DNA of 64,000 bases, taken from contig CAJQRD010000037.1 in NCBI GenBank assembly GCA_905480605.1, positions 1 to 64,000 on the forward strand, read 5' to 3'. Below are positions 37,546 through 46,905 of this stretch, piece after piece. This DNA is from an uncultured Saprospiraceae bacterium (lineage in GTDB: Bacteria > Bacteroidota > Bacteroidia > Chitinophagales > Saprospiraceae). The notes under the pieces are model-generated. The model saw only the letters and a list, made by a program, of their open reading frames with translations. It did no database searches and was not told the origin of the DNA. The position numbers and the translations under genes were made by a program. Each line of letters starts with the position of its first letter. Position 1 is the stretch's first letter.

Positions 37546-38166
37546 ATGAAATTCTTCATTTTCACCCTATTATTAACTATCCCCTTTTTATTAAATGCCC
37601 AAGACTATAATAAATTTGGAATAGAAAAATCAAGTGGATCAAGTTTAGTCCCTCTAGAAATTGGATCAAAAGCTCCAGAATTCAGTGGTAAAGATCAATT
37701 TGGCAATCAGATAGAATTAAGTGAAATGGTGGAGGATGGTCCTGTTTTAGTTATTTTTTATAGGGGCTATTGGTGCGGTATCTGCAAACGCAGCTTAGAA
37801 GAGTTTCAGTCAGAATTTTCAAGTTTATCATCTGCGGGTGTTCAGGTTGTTGCCGTTGCTCCAGAAGTTGAGAGCAATATCGCCAAAACTGTGAATCAAA
37901 ATAATTTAGAGTTCTCTGTAATTTCAGATAGTGACAATTCAATAATGAAAAAATACAATGTGGCTTTTGATGTAACACCGGCTTATCAAGACAAAGTCAT
38001 AAAGTATTTTCAAACCACTTTACAAGAAATCAATGGTCAAAATGATGCCGTTTTACCTATTCCAGCTACGTACCTGATAGATACAAATGGTAAAATAAAA
38101 TATGTACACTTCGATATTGATTACAGCAAAAGGGCAACTGTAAAAGATATACTAGCCAAATTATAA
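37546..38166 (+). CDS. Secreted peroxiredoxin-like / AhpC-TSA redoxin protein
   Basis: A 206-residue protein from the ATG at 37546, chosen because it directly opens a signal peptide (MKFFIFTLLLTIPFLLNAQ); an in-frame ATG at 37516 would add ten residues. The thioredoxin-fold domain starts at APEFSGKDQFGNQIELSEM. The active site reads FYRGYWCGICKRSLEEFQ (CxxC near residue 82) and the cis-Pro loop is IPATYLIDTNGKIKYVHFD. It is expected in the periplasm as a thiol peroxidase or disulfide-exchange protein. Tex follows after 15 bases. Confidence 0.85.
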   Translation: MKFFIFTLLLTIPFLLNAQDYNKFGIEKSSGSSLVPLEIGSKAPEFSGKDQFGNQIELSEMVEDGPVLVIFYRGYWCGICKRSLEEFQSEFSSLSSAGVQVVAVAPEVESNIAKTVNQNNLEFSVISDSDNSIMKKYNVAFDVTPAYQDKVIKYFQTTLQEINGQNDAVLPIPATYLIDTNGKIKYVHFDIDYSKRATVKDILAKL

Positions 38167-38181
38167 ATCAATAGTTACTTC

Positions 38182-40311
38182 ATGTCAAAAGAAATTAGCC
38201 ACCTAATTCAAGATAGGCTTTCATTGCCGTTACAGTCAATTAAAAATACCGTTAAACTATTAGATGATGGTGCCACAGTCCCCTTTATTTCAAGATATAG
38301 AAAAGAAATGACTGGATCATTAGATGAAGTTGCGGTTGGAAATATTAAAAGAGAACTGCAAGGCCTCAATGATCTTATAAAAAGAAAAGAAACAATTCTA
38401 AAGTCTATTCATGAACAAGGATTGTTGAAACAAGACTTAAAGGTAAAGATTGAAAACTGTTGGAACAGTACACAACTCGAAGATCTGTATTTACCATTTA
38501 AAAAGAGGATTAAAACAAAGGCCACTCTCGCAAAAGAGCAAGGCCTAGAACCCTTGGCGAAAATAATTATTGCCCAAAGGCAAAATGATATATTCTTCCA
38601 AGCTCAAAGATTCTTGAACAAAGAAGTAAAAGATACTGAAGAAGCTTTAGAAGGTGCTAGATATATCATAGCTGAATGGATAAGTGAAAACATCAAAAAT
38701 AGAGAACTGATTCGGCAGTTGTTCGAAAGAAGTGCAATTATAGAATCAAAGGTTATAAAAAAGAAAATAAAAGATGCCGTCAAATACGAACAGTATTTTG
38801 AATATTCTGAATCTTTAAGACGTATTCCGTCTCACAGACTTCTTGCTATTTTTAGAGGTGAAAAAGAATCTTTTCTTCGTGTCAAAGTCACAATCGATAA
38901 TGAACATTGTTTGAAATCAATGGAGCGATTTTACATTCAACAACCTCACACTGAAGCGGCAGAACAAATTCAACTTTCAATTGCCGACGCTCTTAAAAGA
39001 TTACTTCTACCATCAATAGAAAATGAAATAAAAAAATCATCCAAACTAAAGGCTGACCTAGAGGCTATTCTCGTTTTTTCAAAAAACCTAAAAGAACTAT
39101 TGCTGTCGGCCCCATTAGGAGGTAAAAATATTTTAGCACTTGATCCTGGATTTAGATCTGGATGTAAATTGGCTATTATTGACACTAACGGAAACCTAAT
39201 ACACGACCAAACTATTTTTCCACATCCACCGCAATCCCAAAAAATTGAAGCACAAAATACAATAGCACACTTGGTAGATAAATTCAAAGTTGAAGCTTTT
39301 GCTATTGGCAATGGAACTGCGGGAAAAGAAACATACAAACTTGTCAATGAAATGAGTTTTGAATTTCCAGTTGATGTTTTCTTTATTAATGAAAGTGGTG
39401 CTTCAATTTATTCAGCATCAGAAATTGCAAGAGAAGAATTTCCCAACAAAGACATTACAGTCAGAGGTGCGGTCTCAATAGGAAGACGACTAATGGATCC
39501 ACTTGCAGAATTTGTAAAAATAGATCCTAAGTCTATAGGAGTAGGACAATATCAGCACGATGTCAATCAAAACTTATTGAAAGAAAGCCTTAATGAAACC
39601 ATATCTACATGTGTGAATTCTGTTGGCATAAATTTAAATACAGCAAGTGCGCAGTTATTAACTCATGTTTCAGGTTTAGGCTCTGTACTGGGAAAAAATA
39701 TTGTTGAATTTAGAAAAGAAAAGGGTTCCTTTTCTGAACGTAAACAATTACTGAAAGTCCCAAGAATGGGTAAAAAAGCATATGAACAATGTGCTGGGTT
39801 TTTGAGAATAAAAGAAGGAGTTAATCCTTTAGACAACACCGCAGTACATCCAGAGTCCTATAAGATTGTTCATAAGATGGCCAAGGATTTAAAATTATCA
39901 GTTGAACAATTGGTATTAGACAAAGATGCTCAAAGACAAATACCGCTAAAAAACTATTGTACAGAAGCTATTGGACTTCCAACATTAAAGGATATTGTCA
40001 AAGAGTTAGACAAGCCAGGTCTCGACCCAAGAGGTAAAGCAAGTGCTGTGAAATTCTCTAACAGTATAAACTCTATTGAAGATCTAAACATTGGCATGGT
40101 CTTACCAGGCGTTGTAAATAATGTGACTAAGTTTGGTGCATTTGTAGATATTGGAATCAAAGAGTCTGGTCTAGTTCATATTTCAGAAATCACAAATCGA
40201 TTTATCACAGATGTTTCCGAAATATTAAGTGTAAATCAAGAGGTAAGTGTAAAAGTAATATCTATAGATGCTGATCGTAAGAGAGTGGGCCTAAGTATCA
40301 AGCAAGCTTAG
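38182..40311 (+). CDS. Tex family RNA-binding transcriptional accessory protein
   Basis: A 709-residue cytosolic protein matching Tex/YhgF. In order: the N-terminal HTH-like Tex domain (VPFISRYRKEMTGSLDEV), the YqgF/RNase H-like domain (ILALDPGFRSGCKLAIID, about residue 317), the helix-hairpin-helix part (LTHVSGLGSVLGKNIVEFRK and VPRMGKKAYEQCAGFLRI) and the C-terminal S1 domain (IGMVLPGVVNNVTKFGAFVD, IGIKESGLVHISEI). It binds RNA and is linked to transcription and translation stress. Length and domain order are normal. It is probably co-transcribed with the redoxin gene. Confidence 0.93.
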   Translation: MSKEISHLIQDRLSLPLQSIKNTVKLLDDGATVPFISRYRKEMTGSLDEVAVGNIKRELQGLNDLIKRKETILKSIHEQGLLKQDLKVKIENCWNSTQLEDLYLPFKKRIKTKATLAKEQGLEPLAKIIIAQRQNDIFFQAQRFLNKEVKDTEEALEGARYIIAEWISENIKNRELIRQLFERSAIIESKVIKKKIKDAVKYEQYFEYSESLRRIPSHRLLAIFRGEKESFLRVKVTIDNEHCLKSMERFYIQQPHTEAAEQIQLSIADALKRLLLPSIENEIKKSSKLKADLEAILVFSKNLKELLLSAPLGGKNILALDPGFRSGCKLAIIDTNGNLIHDQTIFPHPPQSQKIEAQNTIAHLVDKFKVEAFAIGNGTAGKETYKLVNEMSFEFPVDVFFINESGASIYSASEIAREEFPNKDITVRGAVSIGRRLMDPLAEFVKIDPKSIGVGQYQHDVNQNLLKESLNETISTCVNSVGINLNTASAQLLTHVSGLGSVLGKNIVEFRKEKGSFSERKQLLKVPRMGKKAYEQCAGFLRIKEGVNPLDNTAVHPESYKIVHKMAKDLKLSVEQLVLDKDAQRQIPLKNYCTEAIGLPTLKDIVKELDKPGLDPRGKASAVKFSNSINSIEDLNIGMVLPGVVNNVTKFGAFVDIGIKESGLVHISEITNRFITDVSEILSVNQEVSVKVISIDADRKRVGLSIKQA

Positions 40312-40870
40312 TACCTAAAGCTGTAACTTTGAAAACAGCACCGTTCCGATATTTCCCTTTGTACCTATTTATAATAATTCCTCCAATTATTCCTGGCACA
40401 GCCCATGGAATTGCAATCAATGGACCTTTGTAAAAGTGCCCAAAAAATATTGACTCTCAAAAAGCTAAGAACACTGTATAGGCTGCAATCCCCGTAGATA
40501 TCACCCCATTTAAGTGATCAATATACCAACTGGAAAAACACCTACAATGGAAGTAACATAAAATGAATTCAATAAATATCCCCATGAAAATGAACTGCCA
40601 TTATTAAAAACTGTCAACAAATAGCAAATGCACAAGCTGATAAAAAATAGTAGCAGCAAAATAAAAAGAGAGAGTTGTAATTCCTGACCCGGCGTTTAGA
40701 ATATCAAAGGGTTGAACAAAATTTTAAAAAAGGAAAATAAACAGACCCACAAATGCGCACTGTCTAAGCACCCCGAATGTATCAATTTCCTTAGGGAATG
40801 GTTGATTTAAAAGAGTCAATAACCTGTCAAATATATTATTTTTAAACTTCAATTGATATTTTTCCTTCTT
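40295..40870 (-). pseudogene. Decayed membrane-protein gene remnant(s)
   Basis: On the minus strand several short frames give membrane-protein-like sequence separated by stops. About 40850-40740 gives LLTLLNQPFPKEIDTFG and VLRQCAFVGLFIFLF, then QPFDILNAGSGITTLSFYFA, which resembles the N-terminal membrane part of LytTR-type regulators. About 40530-40295 gives WYIDHLNGVISTGIAAYTVF with LAF-stop, then FFGHFYKGPLIAIPWAVPGI, IGGIIINRYKG and a stop at 40295-40297 inside the end of tex. The latter resembles a small four-helix membrane family. I cannot say whether these are one gene or two. The region 40312-40992 has no intact gene on either strand. Confidence 0.45.
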
Positions 40871-40992
40871 TAAAACACCCAAAATAACAAAAGCTTCGTT
40901 TTAATAAGGTCTAAAACAAATTTAATCTAGACACTTTAAGCTAAATATCTGATTTAGTAGTACCTTTATATTAAATATAATTATAATATATT

Positions 40993-41904
40993 ATGAAGTT
41001 AAAATTTGTACTCGGTTTAAGTATCGGTCTTATCATTGGTTTGTCTACACATTTATCTATTGTTCAAGCCAATTTAATTGATGAAGAAAACAGATCAATT
41101 GTTACTACACTTCCTCAAATAATTGAAGCCATAGACTTAGATAAAACATTCACCTTTGCTGGAGAAGATATGCCAAATAATTTTGACAATAAAGAACGAT
41201 TAGATAGGGAGTTGCTGGTAAACGCCTATTGGCAATCGGCGACCTTAATGCATATAAAAGCAGCCAATAGGTACTTTCCAACCATTGAACGCATCTTAGC
41301 TGAAAATGGCATACCTGATGATTTTAAATATTTAGCTGTTGCAGAAAGCAGCCTTAGACATGTGTCATCTCCAGCCAATGCGAAAGGATTTTGGCAGTTC
41401 AGAAAACTTGCTGCCAAAGAATTCAACCTAGAAGTTAATGATGAAGTTGATGAAAGATATCACACTGAAAAAGCAACACTAGCTGCTTGCAAATATTTAA
41501 AGCAACTTTACGAAAGGTTCGGTTCATGGTCAAATGCAGCTGCATCTTACAATGTGGGACCTACAAACTATAGAAGAATACTTAACAGTCAGGGACAAGA
41601 CAACTTCTATGATTTAAATCTTAATTCTGAAACAAGCAGATATGTATTTAGACTGATGGCCATCAAGGAAATTATGACAAATCCATCTCATTATGGATTC
41701 TACTTGGGCGACAATGAAAAATACCAGCCATTGGATAATCACTATGAAGTTACCGTGGACAAAACAATTAGCAGCTGGAGTGAATTTGCAAAAGAACATG
41801 GCGTCAGCTATAGAATGTTAAAAGTTTATAACCCTTGGCTCAGAGATACAAAGCTCACTGTTATCAATAACAAATACCAAATTAAAATTCCTAAGGCGAG
41901 CTAA
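40993..41904 (+). CDS. Lytic transglycosylase (MltD-like SLT domain)
   Basis: A 303-residue exported murein hydrolase. After an N-terminal hydrophobic segment comes the SLT domain: FPTIERILAENGIPDDFKYL, AVAESSLRH with the catalytic Glu (about residue 117), ANAKGFWQFRKLAAKEFNLE, YHTEKATLAACKYLKQLYER and WSNAAASYNVGPTNYRRIL. The last ~50 residues (VTVDKTISSWSEFAKEHGVSY and INNKYQIKIPK) are a LysM-like peptidoglycan-binding repeat, degenerate. It cleaves glycan strands with anhydro-MurNAc formation. It is followed by two further cell-wall-type genes. Confidence 0.88.
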   Translation: MKLKFVLGLSIGLIIGLSTHLSIVQANLIDEENRSIVTTLPQIIEAIDLDKTFTFAGEDMPNNFDNKERLDRELLVNAYWQSATLMHIKAANRYFPTIERILAENGIPDDFKYLAVAESSLRHVSSPANAKGFWQFRKLAAKEFNLEVNDEVDERYHTEKATLAACKYLKQLYERFGSWSNAAASYNVGPTNYRRILNSQGQDNFYDLNLNSETSRYVFRLMAIKEIMTNPSHYGFYLGDNEKYQPLDNHYEVTVDKTISSWSEFAKEHGVSYRMLKVYNPWLRDTKLTVINNKYQIKIPKAS

Positions 41905-41911
41905 AATATTT

Positions 41912-41945
41912 GATGGGAAGGCACTGTAATTTTATGCCTTCAACA
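41912..41945 (+). terminator. Possible terminator-like hairpin after lytic transglycosylase gene
   Basis: Arms 41917-41923 and 41935-41941 (GAAGGCA / TGCCTTC) pair perfectly around an 11-base loop, and GATG / CATC extend the stem outside. There is no T-tract, so it may slow polymerase or protect the transcript end rather than stop transcription. Confidence 0.3.
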
Positions 41946-42022
41946 TCCTAAATATTACACTTTATCTAATATTTAGATTCAGAACATATTTTTTGCATAT
42001 CTTCCGAATGTAATATCAATTT

Positions 42023-42664
42023 ATGCTAAAGATTTTAGGTTCTATAATAGAGCTTGTTTCTATTATTATTTTTCCATTCGTTGTATTAATAAGAACAGCA
42101 GTCTACCTGCATGTTGAAGAAAAATTAATTCCCTGGGCCTGTATTGCCGGAGGTGTAAGTTTTACAGCCATTTTAATCTTCCTATATCTAACAATTTTCT
42201 ATGGCCGCTTAAGCAAAAAAAATAGACCTAGTTTTAAAACAAAATTTCTAGTTGCATTTTTTATTGTTGGAATATACTCAGCACATGGCTTGTTTTATAT
42301 TTCAAGCGATAACTTTAAATCTGCTGACCTAAGAGATGAGATAAGAAAAGTACACCCCATTCTAAGATTAAGTGTGAGCACTATAGCGCATTTAGATAAA
42401 AAATTAATAATAACAGATGGCGATCGCCAGCCAGAAGATTACATTAAAATGGGTCTTCCATCAAAAAAGCATTCTTTGCATTATAAGCAATCTAACGGTT
42501 ACGCGCATGCGATTGATTTAAGAACAAATGGACGCTATGAGCTTCGTAATTTTTTTGTGCGTATTTACTTTAAGCTCATGGGCTTTCAAACGCTAAGGCA
42601 TGTTGGAACAGATGACCACTTACATGTTTCTTTGAAAAGTCATGATCGACCTTACAGTAAGTAG
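42023..42664 (+). CDS. Membrane-anchored M15-like peptidase
   Basis: A 213-residue protein with three N-terminal membrane segments (about residues 5-25, 35-58, 72-92) and a C-terminal domain that has the metal-binding pattern of M15/YcbK-type D,D- or L,D-peptidases: ITDGDRQPEDYIKMG, SLHYKQSNGYAHAIDLRT (His and Asp ligands, about 150-166) and VGTDDHLHVSL (last His, about 199). The catalytic domain would face the periplasm. It could trim peptidoglycan cross-links. It lies between a lytic transglycosylase and a CHAP protein, in keeping with such a role. The small size and three-helix anchor are unusual for the family. Confidence 0.65.
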   Translation: MLKILGSIIELVSIIIFPFVVLIRTAVYLHVEEKLIPWACIAGGVSFTAILIFLYLTIFYGRLSKKNRPSFKTKFLVAFFIVGIYSAHGLFYISSDNFKSADLRDEIRKVHPILRLSVSTIAHLDKKLIITDGDRQPEDYIKMGLPSKKHSLHYKQSNGYAHAIDLRTNGRYELRNFFVRIYFKLMGFQTLRHVGTDDHLHVSLKSHDRPYSK

Positions 42665-42688
42665 TAAATTTACTTTCAGAAATATTAC

Positions 42689-43351
42689 ATGAGACAAGAA
42701 AAGGCCAAAGCTATAATAATCACAACCTTAATTTTTGGAGGCCTAGTTTGGTGGCTATTGGGACTACCTGGACTTAACTCATTTAAAAGTAAAATAACAA
42801 AATCCACATCCTACAAAACTTCAAATAAAAACACAAATTCAGATTCCAAAAAGGTTACAAAAGGTACAATTATTGACTCGTACAAAGGTGTTAAGGTATA
42901 TTATAATGGCAATGTAAGTCACGTCAATGACAGAAACAAAACTAAAGATGGCTATAACCTTGGTTTAAAGTACCAATGTGTAGAATTTGCAAAACGCTTT
43001 TTCTATGAAAGGTACAATCACAAAATGCCAGATAGCTATGGACACGCCAAGGATTTTTATAATACTAAATACAAGCATGGTTCAATCAATACAGAAAGAA
43101 ACATGTATCAGTATAAAAACAAAGGTTCTGAAAAACCTAAAGTCAATGACCTTATTGTAATCGGACCTACAAAATCCAATACGTTTGGTCATTTAGTTAT
43201 AGTTACCAAAATCTATAAAAACGAAATCTCATTTATACAACAAAATCCAGGGCCAAAAAATCCAAGTCGTGGTAAGTTTCGTATTGACTATAACAACGGT
43301 ATTTGGTCAATAGAGTCCAACGCTATTCTAGGTTGGCTAAGATTAAAGTAA
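42689..43351 (+). CDS. CHAP-domain amidase/peptidase
   Basis: A 220-residue protein with an N-terminal membrane anchor (about residues 7-25) and a polar Ser/Lys/Thr-rich linker, then a CHAP domain resembling that of glutathionylspermidine amidase: GLKYQCVEFAKRFFYERYNH with the nucleophile Cys (about 96), KVNDLIVIGPTKSNTFGHLV with the catalytic His (about 168) and ISFIQQNPGPKN with a polar third residue. It would act in the periplasm on peptide or amide bonds, perhaps in peptidoglycan. It follows the M15-like gene by 24 bases. Confidence 0.8.
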   Translation: MRQEKAKAIIITTLIFGGLVWWLLGLPGLNSFKSKITKSTSYKTSNKNTNSDSKKVTKGTIIDSYKGVKVYYNGNVSHVNDRNKTKDGYNLGLKYQCVEFAKRFFYERYNHKMPDSYGHAKDFYNTKYKHGSINTERNMYQYKNKGSEKPKVNDLIVIGPTKSNTFGHLVIVTKIYKNEISFIQQNPGPKNPSRGKFRIDYNNGIWSIESNAILGWLRLK

Positions 43352-43425
43352 ACTCAGCATATAGGTTTACATATCTATGACATACTATGAGTCAAAAAGC
43401 TTAATTTTACAGTCAAATTGCTAAA

Positions 43426-43971
43426 ATGAATTACTTGCTTATAAAAAGCCTTCATCTCATCTCCATGGTTGCATGGTTTGCAGGAGTTTTTTACCTGGTA
43501 AGGCTCTTTGTTTATCACACAGAAACATTCGATAAGAGTCAAGAAGAAAAGGGCATTTTGACCCAACAATATCACATCATGGAACGCCGGTTATTTAATA
43601 TTATCTGCCGACCAGCAATGCTGTTTACTTGGATTTTTGGTGTGTACATGATTTACCTTAATGGCATGGACTGGTTAAAAGAAAACCCTTGGATGCACGC
43701 CAAGTTGTTATTGGTGTTTTTGCTTTCTGGCTACACAGAGTATAGCAGCAGAATAATAAAACAATTACATAAAGGTAAGGTCGTTATGACATCTTTTAAC
43801 TTTAGATTGTACAACGAAGTTCCATTTTTACTTTTAGCAAGCATTATATTGTTGGCAGTGTACAAGAACTTTCTGCAGTTTGGTTATGCCTTTGCTGGAA
43901 TTGTTGCTTTTGCAATTGTACTTTTTATTTTCGCAAAACTTTATAAGAAACTAAGAACTAAAACGAACTAA
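43426..43971 (+). CDS. hemJ: Protoporphyrinogen IX oxidase HemJ
   Basis: A 181-residue four- to five-helix inner-membrane protein of the HemJ/UPF0093 family, which oxidises protoporphyrinogen IX to protoporphyrin IX. The conserved N-terminus reads YLLIKSLHLISMVAWFAGVFYLVRLFVYH with His10, and the second conserved part is NIICRPAMLFTWIFGVYMI and WMHAKLLLVFLLSGYTEYSS with the conserved Lys. The neighbouring hemB, four genes downstream, belongs to the same pathway. Confidence 0.9.
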   Translation: MNYLLIKSLHLISMVAWFAGVFYLVRLFVYHTETFDKSQEEKGILTQQYHIMERRLFNIICRPAMLFTWIFGVYMIYLNGMDWLKENPWMHAKLLLVFLLSGYTEYSSRIIKQLHKGKVVMTSFNFRLYNEVPFLLLASIILLAVYKNFLQFGYAFAGIVAFAIVLFIFAKLYKKLRTKTN

Positions 43972-43972
43972 C

Positions 43973-44992
43973 ATGAACAAGTTTTTAAAAATATTCATTT
44001 TTATTTTATTGGCATTAGCAGCATTGTATGTCGTCGCATGTTTTCTTGCTCCTAAAAAATTACAATTGGAAGTCGAAGAAACAATTGACGCTCAACCAAA
44101 TTTAATTTACAATTTGGTAAACGACTTAAAGAAGTGGGAAGAATGGTCACCTTGGGCTAAATTGGACAGCAATGCCTTATATACATATACTAAGAGAACT
44201 GAAGGTGTTGGTGCATCATTCACGTGGAAAGGAAATAGTGAAGTAGGAGAAGGCACACAAACAATCAAAGAAAGTGTATTGGCAGAAAAGATAAAACTTG
44301 CTCTAGAATTTAATGGAGTAGATGGTATTTCAAACAGCACATGGAAATTCAAAGAAGAAAATGGTAAAACAAAAGTAAGTTGGGATTATGATGGATCAGA
44401 TACGGCATTTCCATTTAGAATTTTCAATTTATTAATGAAAAGTGGTTTAAAGAAAAGTTATCAAAAGGGTCTTACAGGACTAAAAAGCATTTCAGAAAAA
44501 AGAGCCAAAGAAAAAATTTACAACGGCTATGAAATTAAAGAAATGATAATGCCTGAAAAGCACTTCATCTTTAACAGACAAGAAGTAAAGATGGAAAACA
44601 TTCAACAATTTTACAATCGAAATGTTGGTGTTCTATTTGCAAAGGCAGCCGCAGCAAATATTGAAACTGATGGAATTTCAAGTAACTTATTCTTCAAGTG
44701 GGATGAAGAAAATGGTGTAACAGATATGGCCACAGGTCTTTCTGTAAGAGAACCAATTGACATCAAAGACATGAGTTCACTTACAGTATCAGAAGGCAGA
44801 GCATTACAAGTAGATTACTACGGTGACTCAAGTAAATCATCAGAAGCACATTATGCCATTGATGAATACATGAAGGATTATGGATTGTTAAATGATCCAC
44901 CTATCATTGAAGAAAATGTTACAGACGTTACGCAAGAAAAAGATCCAAACAAGTGGTTAACGAGAATAACCTACTATATCGCTTCAAATTAA
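43973..44992 (+). CDS. SRPBCC polyketide-cyclase-like protein with GyrI-like C-terminal domain
   Basis: A 339-residue protein. Residues 5-25 are a membrane anchor. Residues about 35-165 form a START/SRPBCC fold (VEETIDAQPNLIYNLVNDLK and WEEWSPWAKLD). Residues about 185-339 look like a GyrI-like/effector-binding domain (HFIFNRQEVKMENIQQFYNR, NVGVLFAKAAAANIETDGI, EGRALQVDYYGDSSKSSEAH, YAIDEYMKDYG). The combination is common in Bacteroidota; it may bind a small hydrophobic molecule. It starts one base after hemJ, so the two are translated together, but a link to haem is only a guess. Confidence 0.75.
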   Translation: MNKFLKIFIFILLALAALYVVACFLAPKKLQLEVEETIDAQPNLIYNLVNDLKKWEEWSPWAKLDSNALYTYTKRTEGVGASFTWKGNSEVGEGTQTIKESVLAEKIKLALEFNGVDGISNSTWKFKEENGKTKVSWDYDGSDTAFPFRIFNLLMKSGLKKSYQKGLTGLKSISEKRAKEKIYNGYEIKEMIMPEKHFIFNRQEVKMENIQQFYNRNVGVLFAKAAAANIETDGISSNLFFKWDEENGVTDMATGLSVREPIDIKDMSSLTVSEGRALQVDYYGDSSKSSEAHYAIDEYMKDYGLLNDPPIIEENVTDVTQEKDPNKWLTRITYYIASN

Positions 44993-45064
44993 AAGAACTA
45001 AAGAAAGATCCGATGTGTTAATAATTATACAAACATCTTAGAACATCAATTTTTAAAAATATAA

Positions 45065-45565
45065 ATGATTCAAATAATTACTTTTATTGTTCTTGTTTTT
45101 GCATCATCACCTTCAATGCATGAATTTCATCTAAGTAAGACTGAAGTCAATTATAAACCAGACCAAAAAGCACTCCAGCTTACTGTGCATATGTTTATAG
45201 ATGATTTAGAAGAAGGTATAAAGTCATTTGATGACGAAAAATTAAGGTTATTTGAAAACGATGAATCAATAAAATCTGATTCGTTGATTAACTTTTACAT
45301 CAACAATTATTTAAAAATTAAATTGGATGATTCTGAAATTGAACTAAACTATTTAGGAAAAGAAATAAGTGATGACTTGGCAGGAGTTTGGTCTTATTTA
45401 GAACTAGAAAACGTTGAACCATTCGAAGTCATTTCAATAACCAATTTATTGTTGACTTCTACCTTTGAAGATCAAAAAAACATTATCAACATCAAGGTAA
45501 ACAACAAATCAAAAGCATTTCACATCCTTGATAAAAATGATAATTTTAAAGTTATAAATATTTGA
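45065..45565 (+). CDS. DUF6702 family exported protein
   Basis: A 166-residue protein with a signal peptide and the family motif at the start of the mature part: [20 protein letters not shown] then [14 protein letters not shown], later [20 protein letters not shown] and [20 protein letters not shown]. It is a small beta-rich envelope protein of unknown function. Its stop codon overlaps the TTG start of yidD by three bases. Confidence 0.75.
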   Translation: MIQIITFIVLVFASSPSMHEFHLSKTEVNYKPDQKALQLTVHMFIDDLEEGIKSFDDEKLRLFENDESIKSDSLINFYINNYLKIKLDDSEIELNYLGKEISDDLAGVWSYLELENVEPFEVISITNLLLTSTFEDQKNIINIKVNNKSKAFHILDKNDNFKVINI

Positions 45566-45819
45566 AAAATCCTTTAAAATATCTTTTTATTTTGCCTATC
45601 AGATTTTACCAAAAATTTGTTTCACCTATTCTAGGTCCAACCTGCAGATATCAACCTACATGCTCTCATTATATGGTTGAAGCCATTGAGGAATGGGGGC
45701 CGGTAAAAGGACTTTGGTTAGGATTAAAACGAATTGGACGGTGTCACCCTTGGGCAGGATTTGGAGATGACCCTGTTCCTAAAAAAATAAAAAATGTTAG
45801 TAAGACCGAGAAGAAATAG
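45562..45819 (+). CDS. yidD: Membrane protein insertion efficiency factor YidD
   Basis: An 85-residue protein with the complete family signature: [40 protein letters not shown] and [20 protein letters not shown]. It helps YidC insert membrane proteins. The start is TTG at 45562, overlapping the DUF6702 stop (TTGA). In many bacteria yidD lies next to rnpA and rpmH; here those are 11 kb away. The 3' end overlaps hemB by 26 bases. Confidence 0.93.
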   Translation: MKNPLKYLFILPIRFYQKFVSPILGPTCRYQPTCSHYMVEAIEEWGPVKGLWLGLKRIGRCHPWAGFGDDPVPKKIKNVSKTEKK

Positions 45820-46798
45820 AAAATCAGCAAGTGTACGTGCATTGGTAAGAGAAAACAAAGTCACTGGAGATGACTTGATAATGCCTTTGTTTTTAGTTGA
45901 AGGTAAAAAAGTGAATGAAGTAATTCAATCGCTACCTGTTGCTAACAGACAATCACTGGATACTATAATGAAGGAAATAGCTGAATGTCTCAAATTAGGC
46001 GTTCACAGTTTTATCATGTTCCCAAAGATACCTGACGAATTCAAAGATAAAACAGCTACTTACAGTTATGATCCAAAAAACTTCTACCTAAAAGCTGCTA
46101 CAAAAATCAAAAAGAAATATCCCTCAATCACACTTATTAGTGATGTAGCATTAGATCCATACAGCATTGATGGACACGATGGCATAGTAAGAAACGGAGA
46201 AATAAAAAATGATGAAACATTAGATGTCCTAGAAAAAATGGCAGTTGCACAGGCAGATGCTGGCTTTGATGTTCTTGGACCATCAGACATGATGGATGGC
46301 AGAATAGAAGCCATAAGAGATGCCTTAGATGTAGAAGGGCATTCTAACGTATCTATAATGTCTTATACCGCTAAATATGCCAGTGGATTTTATGGACCAT
46401 TCAGGGATGCATTAGACTCCGCACCCGTCAACGACCCTAATATACCAAAAGATAAAAAGACATATCAAATGGATCCAGCCAATGCTACAGAAGCATTGAT
46501 AGAGGCAGAATTGGATAGTCTTGAAGGTGCTGATTTTTTGATGGTCAAACCAGCCATTAACTATCTTGATATAATTAGGCTTCTCAAAGAAAACTCTACC
46601 CTGCCCATTGCTGCTTATCATGTCAGTGGAGAATGTGCCATGCTAATTGCAGCATGTCAAAACGGATGGTTGGAATATACTTCTGTTATGCCAGAAGCTC
46701 TGCTGTCTATTAAGCGGGCAGGAGCTGATGTTATAATTACATACTTTGCAAAAGATTTTATGAAATTGCAATTAAACAAAAAGGTCAGTCTTAAGTAA
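45794..46798 (+). CDS. hemB: Porphobilinogen synthase (delta-aminolevulinic acid dehydratase)
   Basis: A 334-residue cytosolic enzyme that joins two 5-aminolevulinate to porphobilinogen in haem synthesis. The two active-site lysines are in [20 protein letters not shown] and [15 protein letters not shown] (Schiff base). The early block is [12 protein letters not shown] and the metal/allosteric region [15 protein letters not shown] lacks the three-cysteine zinc site of animal enzymes, so a magnesium-dependent form is likely. The start overlaps yidD by 26 bases. Confidence 0.96.
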   Translation: MLVRPRRNRKSASVRALVRENKVTGDDLIMPLFLVEGKKVNEVIQSLPVANRQSLDTIMKEIAECLKLGVHSFIMFPKIPDEFKDKTATYSYDPKNFYLKAATKIKKKYPSITLISDVALDPYSIDGHDGIVRNGEIKNDETLDVLEKMAVAQADAGFDVLGPSDMMDGRIEAIRDALDVEGHSNVSIMSYTAKYASGFYGPFRDALDSAPVNDPNIPKDKKTYQMDPANATEALIEAELDSLEGADFLMVKPAINYLDIIRLLKENSTLPIAAYHVSGECAMLIAACQNGWLEYTSVMPEALLSIKRAGADVIITYFAKDFMKLQLNKKVSLK

Positions 46799-46905
46799 GA
46801 TCAGACTCTTGCTGAAAAATCTATTTTCTTGCTCTTTAAGCCTTATTTATTACAAAAAAGCTTTAATTTAAGCCTTTATATTAAAGTGATTTAAAAAATA
46901 CAATT

